Source: Mucilaginibacter sp.
GTDB lineage: Bacteria; Bacteroidota; Bacteroidia; Sphingobacteriales; Sphingobacteriaceae
NCBI GenBank assembly: GCA_031292485.1
Contig: JARLHA010000037.1
Location: forward strand, 1 to 64,000
Length of the DNA: 64,000 nucleotides
Direction: 5' to 3'
Part shown: positions 1 to 7,620 of the stretch, in pieces
Position numbering within the stretch: position 1 is the first letter of the stretch
How the letters are laid out: every line of letters starts with the position of its first letter
Notes under the pieces: generated by a model
What the model was told of the DNA's origin: nothing
The model's database searches: none
Seen by the model: only the letters and a program-made list of their open reading frames with translations
Program-made: the position numbers and the translations under genes

Positions 1-145
1 ACTCACCCCGACCGCGCTACGCTGGTCGACCCTCTCTACGGCAGGCCGTAAAGAGGGTGAAAAAGAAGTTTTTATTTTTTTCCTCAGCCCTCTTTGCCGC
101 TTGCGGGAGAGAGGGCAGGTCGAGCGTAGCGATGACCGGGTGAGT
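1..145. repeat. palindromic interspersed repeat, full copy A
   Basis: Two GC-rich arms, 1-58 and 89-145, are imperfect inverted copies of each other around an A/T-rich centre, so the whole would fold into a long hairpin. The left arm starts ACTCACCCC and the right arm ends GGGTGAGT. The left arm recurs exactly at 188-245 and with a few changes at 703-760; the right arm recurs at 789-846. The copy begins flush with the window edge, but the symmetry suggests it is complete. Confidence 0.85.
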
Positions 146-187
146 TAACCCCGGCGGACATTACCGCCAATGGATGGCGGCGAGTCT

Positions 188-245
188 ACTCACCCCGACC
201 GCGCTACGCTGGTCGACCCTCTCTACGGCAGGCCGTAAAGAGGGT
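188..245. repeat. palindromic repeat, left arm only, before DUF559 gene
   Basis: This is an exact 58-bp copy of bases 1-58. Its partner arm does not follow within 40 bp as it does in the two full copies; an A/T-rich stretch and the DUF559 gene follow instead. The nearest right arm in inverted orientation is at 789-846, beyond the gene. Confidence 0.85.
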
Positions 246-284
246 CGGAAGAAAAAGTAAAAAATATTTTTCTTATTTTCCCCT

Positions 285-641
285 GTGCCAAATATTATTG
301 ATTTATGTCGTGAGTTGAGGCGGAGAGAAACTCCGGCTGAAAAACTGCTATGGGATCATTTAAGGAACAGAAAGCTTTTTAACCAGAAGTTTTTAAGACA
401 GCACCCCATTTGCGTAACTTTTGCATTTGGCAGATACTTGTATTACATACCGGATTTTTATTGCCATAAAGCAAAATTAGTGATTGAGGCAGACGGGCCG
501 ATTCACCTGTTAAAAAAGGAATATGATGAAAACAGGGATGAAGCGTTAAAAGCTTTGGGATTAAAGATTTTAAGGTTTGATAATGCCCAGATCCTTAATG
601 AAACACAAATGGTGTTGCAAAAGATAAAGGAATATTTATAA
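285..641 (+). CDS. DUF559 (Vsr-like) endonuclease-domain protein
   Basis: This 118-residue protein is a complete single DUF559 domain, a family related to the very-short-patch repair endonuclease and the PD-(D/E)XK nuclease fold. The recognisable core is DFYCHKAKLVIEADG near residues 57-71, followed by an arginine-rich helix and LKILRFDNAQIL near residues 92-103. The N-terminal ELRRRETPAEKLLWDHLR is also typical. The start is a GTG; no upstream in-frame ATG is plausible. The gene is enclosed by arms of a palindromic repeat (188-245 before it, 703-846 after it) and has no gene partner. Its substrate is unknown. The family call is strong; a role in repeat movement or repair is only inferred from position. 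Confidence 0.85.
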   Translation: MPNIIDLCRELRRRETPAEKLLWDHLRNRKLFNQKFLRQHPICVTFAFGRYLYYIPDFYCHKAKLVIEADGPIHLLKKEYDENRDEALKALGLKILRFDNAQILNETQMVLQKIKEYL

Positions 642-702
642 CGGAATTTTGCTAGCCCGCAGTTGGCGTATATACATTGGCGTTAATGAACGCGATCCGT
701 GG

Positions 703-846
703 ACTCACCCCGACTACGCTGCGCTGGTCGACCCTCTCTACGGCAGGCCGTAAAGAGGGTGGGAAAGACGTTTTTATTTTTTTCTTAGCCCTCTTTGCCG
801 CTTGCGGGAGAGAGGGCAGGTCGAGCGGAGCGATGACCGGGTGAGT
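703..846. repeat. palindromic interspersed repeat, full copy C
   Basis: The left arm 703-760 matches 1-58 apart from a few substitutions near its tenth to sixteenth bases. The right arm 789-846 matches 89-145 with one or two changes. The A/T-rich centre also resembles copy A. The right arm doubles as the inner part of the inverted end of the DUF559 element. Confidence 0.85.
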
Positions 847-874
847 AGATTCGCCGCCATGCGATGGTGGTAAT

Positions 875-1201
875 GATGTACAACCACGAGTTGCAAACCC
901 GCGGCAGCGGAGAATTGAGTGATGTATTTATGCTGATTTTTCTTTAAAAATACAAATATTTGACAGGATTTATTAGTGTACCAGGTGTGTTCACCTTTAT
1001 TCAGGTGGTTCAGGTGGCCCATGTGCTTTGGCATTGGTCGGTTGCCCGTTTTAAGTTCTCCGGATGCCGGCCTTAGTGGTAGGCGCGCATACCGTCGGAG
1101 CACGCCGGCAAATTGACCCACCAACCCGCTATATTACCACGAAAAGATATTGATTTAGTGATTTTCGCTTACAAACCGCTAATTTCGCAAACAACAAGAC
1201 C
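875..1201. other. intergenic stretch without a supported gene
   Basis: No coding region is supported here. A reverse-strand open frame (774-1124) crosses the repeat and has no recognisable domain, so it is not called. A GCCGGC-flanked imperfect inverted repeat lies near 1065-1110. A TAATTTCG box at about 1180 could serve as the -7 element for the methyltransferase at 1202. Confidence 0.5.
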
Positions 1202-1813
1202 ATGAAAGATAACCTGCAGCAGCTTTTCGGCAATATTGATATCTACCTGTTCGACCAATTGTTGAAGGGCACTTATGATAATTGTAACACTATTTTGGAT
1301 GCCGGTTGCGGCGGCGGGCGTAACCTGGTTTATTTTTTACGGGGCGGTTATTCGGTTTACGGCGTCGACACAAACCCGGAAGCTATTGAGGCGGTAAAAA
1401 AACTTGCCCAAAACCTTGCTCCGGCCAATCCTTTAAGCCATTTTGTGGTTGCTCCGGCAGAGGCATTGCCTTTTGATGATAACAGTTTCGACCTGGTGAT
1501 CAGCAGCGCCGTACTGCATTTTGCCCATAGCGAGGCACATTTTGAAAGTGTGCTGCACTCCATGTGGCGGGTACTTAAACCGGGCGGCTACTTATTTGCC
1601 CGCCTGGCATCTGACATCGGCCTGGAAAGCCTGGTGTTGCCAACCGGCCATGGCCGTTACCTGTTGCCCGATGGCTCCGAACGTTTCCTGGTGAACGAAA
1701 AAATGCTGCTGAACTATACCCGCGGCCTCAATGCCCGCCTGATCGAACCCCTTAAAACCACCAATGTGCAAAACATGCGCTGTATGACCACCTGGTGTCT
1801 GCAGAAGGTGTAA
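1202..1813 (+). CDS. class I SAM-dependent methyltransferase
   Basis: This 203-residue protein has a Methyltransf_11-type Rossmann core. Motif I is ILDAGCGGGRN at residues 31-41, an acidic residue ends beta-2 in YGVDTNPEAIEAV, and a motif near 88-107 reads LPFDDNSFDLVISSAVLHF. A proline-glycine motif WRVLKPGGYLFARL follows. These are the usual S-adenosylmethionine-binding elements, so a methyl-transfer role is secure, but the acceptor cannot be told. The C-terminal third is family-variable. It stands alone between the repeat island and a toxin-antitoxin operon. The ATG follows a possible TAATTTCG promoter box. Confidence 0.85.
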   Translation: MKDNLQQLFGNIDIYLFDQLLKGTYDNCNTILDAGCGGGRNLVYFLRGGYSVYGVDTNPEAIEAVKKLAQNLAPANPLSHFVVAPAEALPFDDNSFDLVISSAVLHFAHSEAHFESVLHSMWRVLKPGGYLFARLASDIGLESLVLPTGHGRYLLPDGSERFLVNEKMLLNYTRGLNARLIEPLKTTNVQNMRCMTTWCLQKV

Positions 1814-1895
1814 GTACTGGACCGGAAGCCTTTTTAAAATATCCATCGCTCTAATTGTTTTGGCCTTTTCCATCCTGATTGATTAAATAATTCTT

Positions 1896-1903
1896 TAAAT
1901 TTG
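1896..1903 (+). promoter_or_regulatory. TAnnTTTG -7 box for toxin-antitoxin operon
   Basis: TAAATTTG fits the Bacteroidota -7 consensus TAnnTTTG and ends four bases before the ATG at 1908, predicting an almost leaderless mRNA. No convincing -33 element at the usual distance was identified. Confidence 0.5.
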
Positions 1904-1907
1904 CTAT

Positions 1908-2150
1908 ATGACAACGTTAACCATAGAAATTGATAGGGCTAAGGACAAGGAGCTATCGGCTTTAAAAGAATTTATAGGCCACCTGGGGCTAAAATATCAA
2001 ATTGAGGAAAACGAAGGGTTGTTGTATACTGATGAATTGAAAAATGAACTGGATAGGCGTTATGCCGAATACCAGCAAGGCAAGGAAATGGTTAGTGCGG
2101 AAGAAAGCCGAAAGAGAATAAAAAACTTACTTGTTTCCAGGAGTAAGTAA
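1908..2150 (+). CDS. antitoxin of a type II toxin-antitoxin pair
   Basis: An 80-residue, charged, mostly helical protein without cysteine or membrane segments. The N-terminus MTTLTIEIDRAKDKELSAL could form the beta-strand/helix of a ribbon-helix-helix-like or RelB-like DNA-binding unit, and the C-terminal half (about 40-80) is the likely toxin-binding tail. The stop codon overlaps the ATG of the RelE/ParE-like gene by one base (TAATG), the usual antitoxin-first arrangement. The role is inferred from size and partner; the protein family was not recognised with certainty. A TAAATTTG promoter box lies just upstream. Confidence 0.65.
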   Translation: MTTLTIEIDRAKDKELSALKEFIGHLGLKYQIEENEGLLYTDELKNELDRRYAEYQQGKEMVSAEESRKRIKNLLVSRSK

Positions 2151-2446
2151 TGACCTATCAATACAAGCTTCATCCTGCCGCTCAGGAGGAATATGAATCT
2201 TCGGTTTCCTGGTATCTGAAAAGAAGTTTAAAAGCGGCAACAAATTTTGTTAATGCTATTGAGAATGGGTTTGTCAATATTTGTAGTGATCCGCACCGGT
2301 ATCCTAATGAATTTAAACACTATCATGAATGTGTCATTCATAGTTATCCGTTTGTAATTGTTTATTCAATAGAGGAAAGCAGGGAATTGATCGTGATAAT
2401 TGCTGTTTATCACCAAAAGAGAGACCCCTCTAAAAAATATCGGTGA
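2150..2446 (+). CDS. RelE/ParE-family toxin
   Basis: A 98-residue protein with the RelE/ParE shape: N-terminal YQYKLHPAAQEEYESSVSWY, a helical pair, then RYPNEFKHYHECVIHSYPFVIVYSI and IIAVYHQKRDPSKKYR. The phrase PFVIVYSIEESRELIVIIAVYHQKRDP is typical of the plasmid-stabilisation branch that acts either as an mRNA interferase (RelE) or a gyrase poison (ParE). The absence of a clear RelE catalytic set and the presence of SVSWY suggest the ParE-like branch, but that is a weak inference. It is translationally coupled to the antitoxin through a one-base overlap. Confidence 0.8.
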   Translation: MTYQYKLHPAAQEEYESSVSWYLKRSLKAATNFVNAIENGFVNICSDPHRYPNEFKHYHECVIHSYPFVIVYSIEESRELIVIIAVYHQKRDPSKKYR

Positions 2447-2542
2447 TTTGTACAGATAAGTTTTTCGCCGGCAGATAATTATCATCCAAAAACTGATCCC
2501 CGTCATTTTTATAAACATACAATTAACGCACCTTTGCCGGCT

Positions 2543-2899
2543 ATGTTGATTTACAAGAAATTTATATTTGATTCGGCCCACTTTTTACCTAATGTACCCG
2601 AAGGGCACAAGTGCAAAAACATGCACGGCCATACTTACCAGCTTACCGTTTTTATGGATGGCCCGCTGCTGCCCAAAGAAGGGTGGGTAATAGATTACGG
2701 CGATCTGAAAAGGCTGATTAAACCTATCATTGACCAACTGGACCACCATTGCCTGAATGAAATCCCCGGCCTTGAAAATCCGACCAGCGAAATATTGGCC
2801 ATCTGGCTCTGGAACCAGGTAAAACCACTCATTCCCGCTTTAAAACGGGTGGAGCTGAACGAGACGGCTTCTTCGGGGGTGATCTATGAGGGGGAGTGA
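2543..2899 (+). CDS. 6-carboxy-5,6,7,8-tetrahydropterin synthase QueD
   Basis: QueD/6-pyruvoyl-tetrahydropterin synthase family enzyme, 118 residues, converting dihydroneopterin triphosphate to 6-carboxytetrahydropterin for queuosine and other 7-deazaguanine bases. Zinc ligands are visible as His13 (DSAHFLP), His28 and His30 (MHGHTY), and Cys24 (GHKCKN) is the expected catalytic cysteine; the spacing matches E. coli QueD with an offset of three. A second conserved stretch is DYGDLKRLIKPIIDQLDHHCLNE. The ATG at 2543 was preferred over a TTG at 2534 because family members begin at the MLIYK-type strand. CACCTTTG at 2529-2536 resembles a -7 box. Other queuosine genes are not adjacent. It converges on the MutS-like gene with an 11-bp gap. 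Confidence 0.9.
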   Translation: MLIYKKFIFDSAHFLPNVPEGHKCKNMHGHTYQLTVFMDGPLLPKEGWVIDYGDLKRLIKPIIDQLDHHCLNEIPGLENPTSEILAIWLWNQVKPLIPALKRVELNETASSGVIYEGE

Positions 2900-2910
2900 G
2901 GGCTTGAGTT

Positions 2911-4617
2911 TTACAGATCATATTTTTCCCTTAACAGCGCACTGATCTTCGAGGCTTCGTCAATAATATTTTGCGGATAGTCAAGGCCTTTTAAAACCGC
3001 TATGCCGTTTTTATTTTTAAGCAGGCCCTCCTTCAGTTTATAATCAAAGGTGAGGCGGTCATCGCCTGAAAGTTCTTCAAATGAAAATACCCGGTAATCG
3101 CTGCCTAAAAGCCCGGCGAGTTCAAGGTCGTGTGTTGATACCAGTACAAAATGTTTGTTCTCAATAAAATATGAAAGTACGGCCTTGGCAGCAGCAATTC
3201 GTTCGATGGTATTGGTGCCGCGGAAGATTTCGTCGATGATCACCAGGCTGTTCAAAGGCGTCCCGGTTTCACAATCACTGATGATCTGCCTGATGGAAAG
3301 CGCTTCTGCCTGGAAATAGCTGGTTTGTCCGCCCAAATCGTCGCTCATGTTGATGCTGGTGAGAATTTGCAAAGGCGGCGCTATATATTCAGTGGCAAAA
3401 CTGGTGTTAATGGTTTGCGCCAGCAGGGCGTTAATGGCGATGGTGCGGATGAACGTTGTTTTGCCCGACATGTTCGAACCTGTGATCAACACGCCCCGTT
3501 GGTTGTCGATGGTGATAGAATTGGGCACGCAATTTTCGACAAGGGGATGTACCAGGTCCTTAATAACAATGTTTTCGCTGTTATGTACAAACTGCGGTTT
3601 GCAAAAATACGGCAGCCCTTCACGAACTGACAGTATCGAAATTGCCATATCCAATTGGCCAACAGCTTCAAATAATGCCCGGATCGCCTCAGGATATTCA
3701 TTCACCCTTTTGATAGACAAAATAAAGCCCAGCGGCTCGAGCAGAAAAAGAATTTTTATCCATTCGGCAAAAAGCAGGCTGATGTCGGTTGGGTCGGCAG
3801 CCACTTTATTTTGAACATTGATATAGCTTAATGATTTTTTGAGTTTCGCCATTTGATCCAAACTTTGCTTCATCTCATCATTATGAGGTACCAGCTTGTT
3901 GTCAAAAAGCCAGCTGCTTACTTTATAAAGATTAAGCAGTTGCGGCAGCGAACGCGTGTACCTGATCATTTTGGTTTTATTGCTGTAGTGTATGGCCAGG
4001 TTAGCGATAATACATACCGCCAGCAGCAAAATATAAACCGGGTTATGAACAATTACAAAACCAAAAATAAGCGCTACCACCAACGGCCCGGCCATCCTGA
4101 TATAAAACTGAGTGGCCGGATCGAACAGGGAATCCTGCTTTCTGCTAAACAATTCGGGCAGGTAATAAGCATCGTCGCTATTTAGCGTGGAAAGCTTAAT
4201 TTCTGTACGTTCGCGCAGTTCATCATCGCTTTTAAAAACTCCTACGTGCTTTTCAATGGCTGTAAAATGGCTTTCGGAAATTTCGGGCGCATGGAGGTTT
4301 TTAAACAAGTATTGTTGCCCGGGTTTTGATGCCGCGCGGTCGATATAGGCAAATACATCATCAAGGTCGAGATCACCGGCCGATGCGGCGTATTTGCCGC
4401 CCCTAGCGGTAAGGTAGGAAGCGATGAGGTTAAAGTTCCGGTGGATATATTTAGGCTGTCCCCATTGTTCTTTGATTTCTTTCAGCTTTTTCTTATCTGC
4501 ATAATATCTTTTTAAATAACTTATAGTGATAACAATAGCGGGAATCAGCAGCAGGATTAAAAGGGCGTAGATCATGTATAAAAGTAGGATTAAAAATAAT
4601 ATGGCAGCCTTCTGCAT
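2911..4617 (-). CDS. membrane-anchored MutS domain V ATPase
   Basis: The C-terminal 200 residues of this 568-residue protein are a MutS-type ATPase: Walker A GSNMSGKTTFIR near 377-388, LVIIDEIFRGTNTIERIAAA (Walker B plus signature) near 452-471, and FVLVSTHD as the H-loop. The mismatch-recognition domain I is absent. Instead there is an N-terminal membrane helix (about 5-30) and a hydrophobic hairpin near 175-215, so the ATPase probably faces the cytoplasm from the inner membrane. Such proteins are common in Bacteroidota and are annotated only as MutS-related; a role in mismatch repair is not implied. Its ATG lies 66 bp from the divergent gene at 4684. Confidence 0.85.
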   Translation of the reverse strand: MQKAAILFLILLLYMIYALLILLLIPAIVITISYLKRYYADKKKLKEIKEQWGQPKYIHRNFNLIASYLTARGGKYAASAGDLDLDDVFAYIDRAASKPGQQYLFKNLHAPEISESHFTAIEKHVGVFKSDDELRERTEIKLSTLNSDDAYYLPELFSRKQDSLFDPATQFYIRMAGPLVVALIFGFVIVHNPVYILLLAVCIIANLAIHYSNKTKMIRYTRSLPQLLNLYKVSSWLFDNKLVPHNDEMKQSLDQMAKLKKSLSYINVQNKVAADPTDISLLFAEWIKILFLLEPLGFILSIKRVNEYPEAIRALFEAVGQLDMAISILSVREGLPYFCKPQFVHNSENIVIKDLVHPLVENCVPNSITIDNQRGVLITGSNMSGKTTFIRTIAINALLAQTINTSFATEYIAPPLQILTSINMSDDLGGQTSYFQAEALSIRQIISDCETGTPLNSLVIIDEIFRGTNTIERIAAAKAVLSYFIENKHFVLVSTHDLELAGLLGSDYRVFSFEELSGDDRLTFDYKLKEGLLKNKNGIAVLKGLDYPQNIIDEASKISALLREKYDL

Positions 4618-4683
4618 TTGGCATATTTTATCGGGCTTCAGAATTTATTCCTTAATTTTACTTTCTTCCTCAAATCAACCAAC

Positions 4684-5007
4684 ATGAAACAACAATTCCA
4701 TTACGCGACCGTTACGGAAGCCATTGAACAGTTAAGGAACCAGGGGTTTACCTTAGATCTCAATTTAAAGGAAAATCATATTACCGCGGGCGAGCAGGCT
4801 TTTCCCGCTGAGGAATTTGAGATCGTCGACCTGTACCGTTACGAAGGCGCATCAGATCCGGCAGATGAAGCTACGGTTTACGCGCTTGCTAATCCATCTG
4901 GCTTAAAAGGCATCCTGGTTGCAGGATATGGCATCTCAACAGATGACGATTCGACGGAAACCCTGAAGCAATTGCATTATAAGTATTTGGAAGGGAAGAA
5001 AGGGTAG
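4684..5007 (+). CDS. small conserved Bacteroidota protein, function unknown
   Basis: A 107-residue soluble protein beginning MKQQFHYATVTEAIEQL, with conserved-looking parts LNLKENHITAGEQAFPAEEF, VDLYRYEGASDPADEATVYA and GLKGILVAGYGIS. It resembles short Bacteroidota proteins that databases often label phosphoribosylpyrophosphate synthetase, yet it has no PRPP-binding loop or ribose-phosphate kinase motif visible, so that name should not be taken literally. The ATG at 4684 was chosen over the upstream frame extension (4618), which would encode an unrelated hydrophobic leader and would overlap the divergent promoter. Confidence 0.7.
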   Translation: MKQQFHYATVTEAIEQLRNQGFTLDLNLKENHITAGEQAFPAEEFEIVDLYRYEGASDPADEATVYALANPSGLKGILVAGYGISTDDDSTETLKQLHYKYLEGKKG

Positions 5008-5401
5008 TGTCATGTCATTAATAAGTTGACGTTCGGGCTTTATCAGAACAGCTTAAAAATACCGGGAGGAGGTTATGTAAAATAGTGTAAACCCTATTTT
5101 AATGGGTAAACATATAACCAACTTATTATCAGGAATTTACAAAATGTAATCCCTTAAATGTGTAAACCTTTTGTAAACCCTTTTTGCGCTTTTTAGGTTC
5201 AATCAACTTGCAGATTGATGATTAGTCAATTTATGGTTGACACGACACCCGGAAAAAAAATGTCATGCTGAACTTGTCTCAGCACCCCACAAATAGGTAA
5301 TCAGTATCCTGGTAGCCGACTCTGCGTATACCTGGATGGCGTTCACTCAGCATGTGAGGTGCTGATCCGCCAATGGGCGGACGGCGTGACGATCAGGTTT
5401 A
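5008..5401. other. repeat-bearing intergenic region
   Basis: No gene is supported. It holds a cluster of GTAAACC motifs (5087-5094, 5162-5169, 5173-5180, and GGGTAAAC at 5104-5111) and then an interspersed palindrome from 5261. Nothing indicates a promoter for a missed gene. Confidence 0.6.
5261..5391. repeat. interspersed palindrome with TGTCATGCTGAAC end
   Basis: TGTCATGCTGAACTTGTC begins at 5261 and is followed by TCAGCACCCCAC (5280-5290); near 5354-5366 GTGAGGTGCTGA is its inverted partner with one mismatch. The far end GGCGTGACGA partly mirrors the start. This resembles the hairpin repeats scattered through Sphingobacteriaceae genomes. Confidence 0.6.
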
Positions 5402-6211
5402 TTATTTTATCCCGTAATGATCATTCATTAATTTTTCGAACAAACCATTAGGCAATACTTTTTTAAGGGTTACGGCAATAGTTTGGCCAAAAGCGCCGAT
5501 AAGGTAACGCGGCGCAGGGCTTGATGAATCAACGATCTCGCAGATCTTTTTACCAATCACATCAGGATTGGCGCCAATGCTTTCGTCTTTTTCCATGCTG
5601 GCAACAGCGGTAGTGAATTCCTTTTCAAGCTGCTCATTTTTAAGCGGGAAAGGTACCTTTTCGCGGCTGCCGGTAAAGTCGGTTTTAAAATCGCCGGGGT
5701 TGATAAGCGTTACTTTAACGCCGGTATTGCGCAGTTCCATACGCAAACTTTGTGAATAACCTTCAATGGCATATTTGGAGGCGCTGTATAATCCCTGGTA
5801 GGGTAAGCCGAAAAGGCCGGCCAGTGAGCTTACATTAATCACGAGGCCTTGTTTGGCTTCGATCATTTTCGGGATCACTGCGCTGCTTACCCTGATCACC
5901 CCAAAAAAGTTAACCTCGAATTGTTTTTTTGCATATTCAACGGGCATGGCATAGGCCGGGCCGGTTACGCCATTGCCCGCATTGTTTACCAGCACGTCAA
6001 TTTTGCCCTCAGCTTTCATAATTTTATCAACGGCAGCTTTTACAGATGCATCATCGGTAACATCCAGTTGGATGGGTTTAAAGGATACTGAACTGAGGCG
6101 TTTAATATCGCGCGATGAACCATAAACGGTGTGGCCTTTTGCCTGCAATGCATTTGCAACAGCTAAACCTATACCGGACGAAGCGCCGGTCACTAAAATT
6201 ACTTTGCCCAT
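5402..6211 (-). CDS. short-chain dehydrogenase/reductase
   Basis: A classical SDR of 269 residues. The cofactor-binding glycine motif TGASSGIG is at residues 8-15, DVLVNNAG lies near 80-90, and the catalytic Tyr/Lys occur as YSASKYAIEG near 153-162 with the upstream Ser in INVSS. The residue after beta-2 (GSSRD) favours NADP(H). The C-terminal extension (YLIGAFGQTIAVTLKKVLPNGLFEKLMNDHYG) is typical of the SDR family annotated as oxidoreductase or retinol-dehydrogenase-like, so the substrate is unknown. It stands alone; the hairpin repeat at 5261-5391 lies just after its stop codon. Confidence 0.85.
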   Translation of the reverse strand: MGKVILVTGASSGIGLAVANALQAKGHTVYGSSRDIKRLSSVSFKPIQLDVTDDASVKAAVDKIMKAEGKIDVLVNNAGNGVTGPAYAMPVEYAKKQFEVNFFGVIRVSSAVIPKMIEAKQGLVINVSSLAGLFGLPYQGLYSASKYAIEGYSQSLRMELRNTGVKVTLINPGDFKTDFTGSREKVPFPLKNEQLEKEFTTAVASMEKDESIGANPDVIGKKICEIVDSSSPAPRYLIGAFGQTIAVTLKKVLPNGLFEKLMNDHYGIK

Positions 6212-6323
6212 TTTTTGATTTAATAATGATTTTTTTAATGCGATGAAAACCTATTGGTTTACGCTATAAAAATGCAAATTTATATGAAATCAACGAAATT
6301 GTTTTTTTTGAATTTGCTAATGG

Positions 6324-7457
6324 TCAATAATACCGCCCGATAGTTTGATCGTCCACCACAATTCTTTTTAACTCCGCCGGGTCTATCTGCCCCTGTTTGC
6401 TGTAAACAATTTTGCCGCCGGGTTCAATCACCACAGTATAGGGCAAAGCGCCCTGCCATTTTGGGTCCACTGCTTCTATCAGCTTATATTTATCATCGGT
6501 ATTAAAAATATAATTGGTAAAAGAGGCTTCGGATTGTTTTAAAAATTTAAGGGCCTTGTCTTTTTTAGCAGGATCATCTGCGCTGATGGAGATCATTTCA
6601 AAATCGCGGCGGCGGTACATCCGGTTCATATCCACAAACTCATGGAATTCGGTAACACAGGGCCCGCACCAGGTAGCCCAGATGTTGATCACCCGTAAAT
6701 GATCGGTTTTGTTTTGTATCAGATCCTTTAAACCTGCCGCATCAATACTATCAAGTTTTACAGGCTCTTTGGCCCATTCGTCCTGCGCCTTTTGAAGCCA
6801 GCTGGCCTTTTCGGCCCATTTAATGGAACAACCGAATACCTTGGTAGTAGTAACCTCGGGCATTTTGCCTGCTAAAAGATGGTCTAAGGCATTGCGGGTA
6901 TCCTGCGTATGGGGTGTTTTGGTGGGTTTCTCAACATCGTCAATCCGGCCTGAATAGCAGAGCTTCCTGTCCTTGTCAAAAATAAAAACATGCGGGGTGG
7001 CAATAGGGCCGTAAGCATGCGACACGCTTTGCGTAGCGCCGTCATACAAATAAGGAAAGTTGAAATGCTTGTTCGCTGCGCGCAATTTCATTTCATCCGG
7101 ATTATCGCTCATGTCAGTATAGCCGAGTTCATCCAGGCGGATTGCTTTGTGATCATTCGGCATAATAGCTACCACGGCAACGCCTTTATTGCGGTAGTCT
7201 TTTGTGATCTGGATGATCCTGTCTTCATAGGCTTGTGCGGTGGGGCAGTGGTTGCAGGTGAAAACGATCAACAGGATAGGGGAGCTTTTAAATGAACTGA
7301 GCGTGTAGATTTTGCCATCCACCCCCTGCAGGCTAAAATCGGGCGCTTTTGCACCTATGGCTAAAGTAGGGTGTTCATCACCGGGGCGTTTAAACGAAAA
7401 AATAAAGGCGCATAATAAAAGCGTCAACGCGGCAAATAAACGGGCAGTTTTTTTCAT
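6324..7457 (-). CDS. exported double-thioredoxin-fold protein
   Basis: A 377-residue protein with an N-terminal hydrophobic signal (MKKTARLFAALTLLLCAF). Two thioredoxin-like domains follow. The first (about 35-190) is AhpC/TSA-redoxin-like, with TCNHCPTAQAYEDR carrying a CxxC pair and KAPDFSLQGVDGK before it. The second (about 230-375) is TlpA/ResA-like, with NIWATWCGPCVTEFHEF. Both CxxC pairs are intact, so the protein could act as a tandem periplasmic disulfide reductase or relay. The start at MKKTARLF was chosen over an upstream frame extension because it gives a normal signal peptide. No operon partner is present. Confidence 0.8.
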   Translation of the reverse strand: MKKTARLFAALTLLLCAFIFSFKRPGDEHPTLAIGAKAPDFSLQGVDGKIYTLSSFKSSPILLIVFTCNHCPTAQAYEDRIIQITKDYRNKGVAVVAIMPNDHKAIRLDELGYTDMSDNPDEMKLRAANKHFNFPYLYDGATQSVSHAYGPIATPHVFIFDKDRKLCYSGRIDDVEKPTKTPHTQDTRNALDHLLAGKMPEVTTTKVFGCSIKWAEKASWLQKAQDEWAKEPVKLDSIDAAGLKDLIQNKTDHLRVINIWATWCGPCVTEFHEFVDMNRMYRRRDFEMISISADDPAKKDKALKFLKQSEASFTNYIFNTDDKYKLIEAVDPKWQGALPYTVVIEPGGKIVYSKQGQIDPAELKRIVVDDQTIGRYY

Positions 7458-7620
7458 TTGGTTTGAAATTGAAGTAAATGGCCAATTGGTTAACCGGGTA
7501 AAGGAAACCCAAACGAAAGTTAGGTAATATTTTAAATTCCCGGAAAAAAGCAAGCCAAAGCGGCTACTTCAACAATACATCAGCGCCCCTGAAATAATTT
7601 ACCCGCGGTGGGCGACCCCT

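Larger units (their letters stand above)
160..874. mobile_element. candidate DUF559-carrying element with inverted ends
   Basis: The stretch 160-245 and the reverse complement of 789-874 match over about 86 bp. The outer 34 bp (160-193 against 841-874) differ at only about five positions, and the repeat arms lie inside that. Between the ends lies one intact gene, the DUF559 endonuclease at 285-641. There is no recognisable transposase and no clear target-site duplication. The unit could be a mobile element moved by its own nuclease or in trans, or a gene caught between two chromosomal palindromes. The inverted ends are seen directly; mobility is inferred. Confidence 0.45.

Noticed and set aside
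774..1124. Reverse-strand frame of 116 residues across the repeat
   Set aside because: It crosses the palindromic repeat, has no recognisable domain or start context, and would be an odd composition for a protein.
3325..4185. Forward frames opposite the MutS-like gene
   Set aside because: They are shadows; the reverse strand has the complete ATPase motif set.
4684..5007. Phosphoribosylpyrophosphate synthetase name for the small protein
   Set aside because: Similar short proteins carry that label, but no PRPP-loop or kinase motif is seen, so the function is left open.
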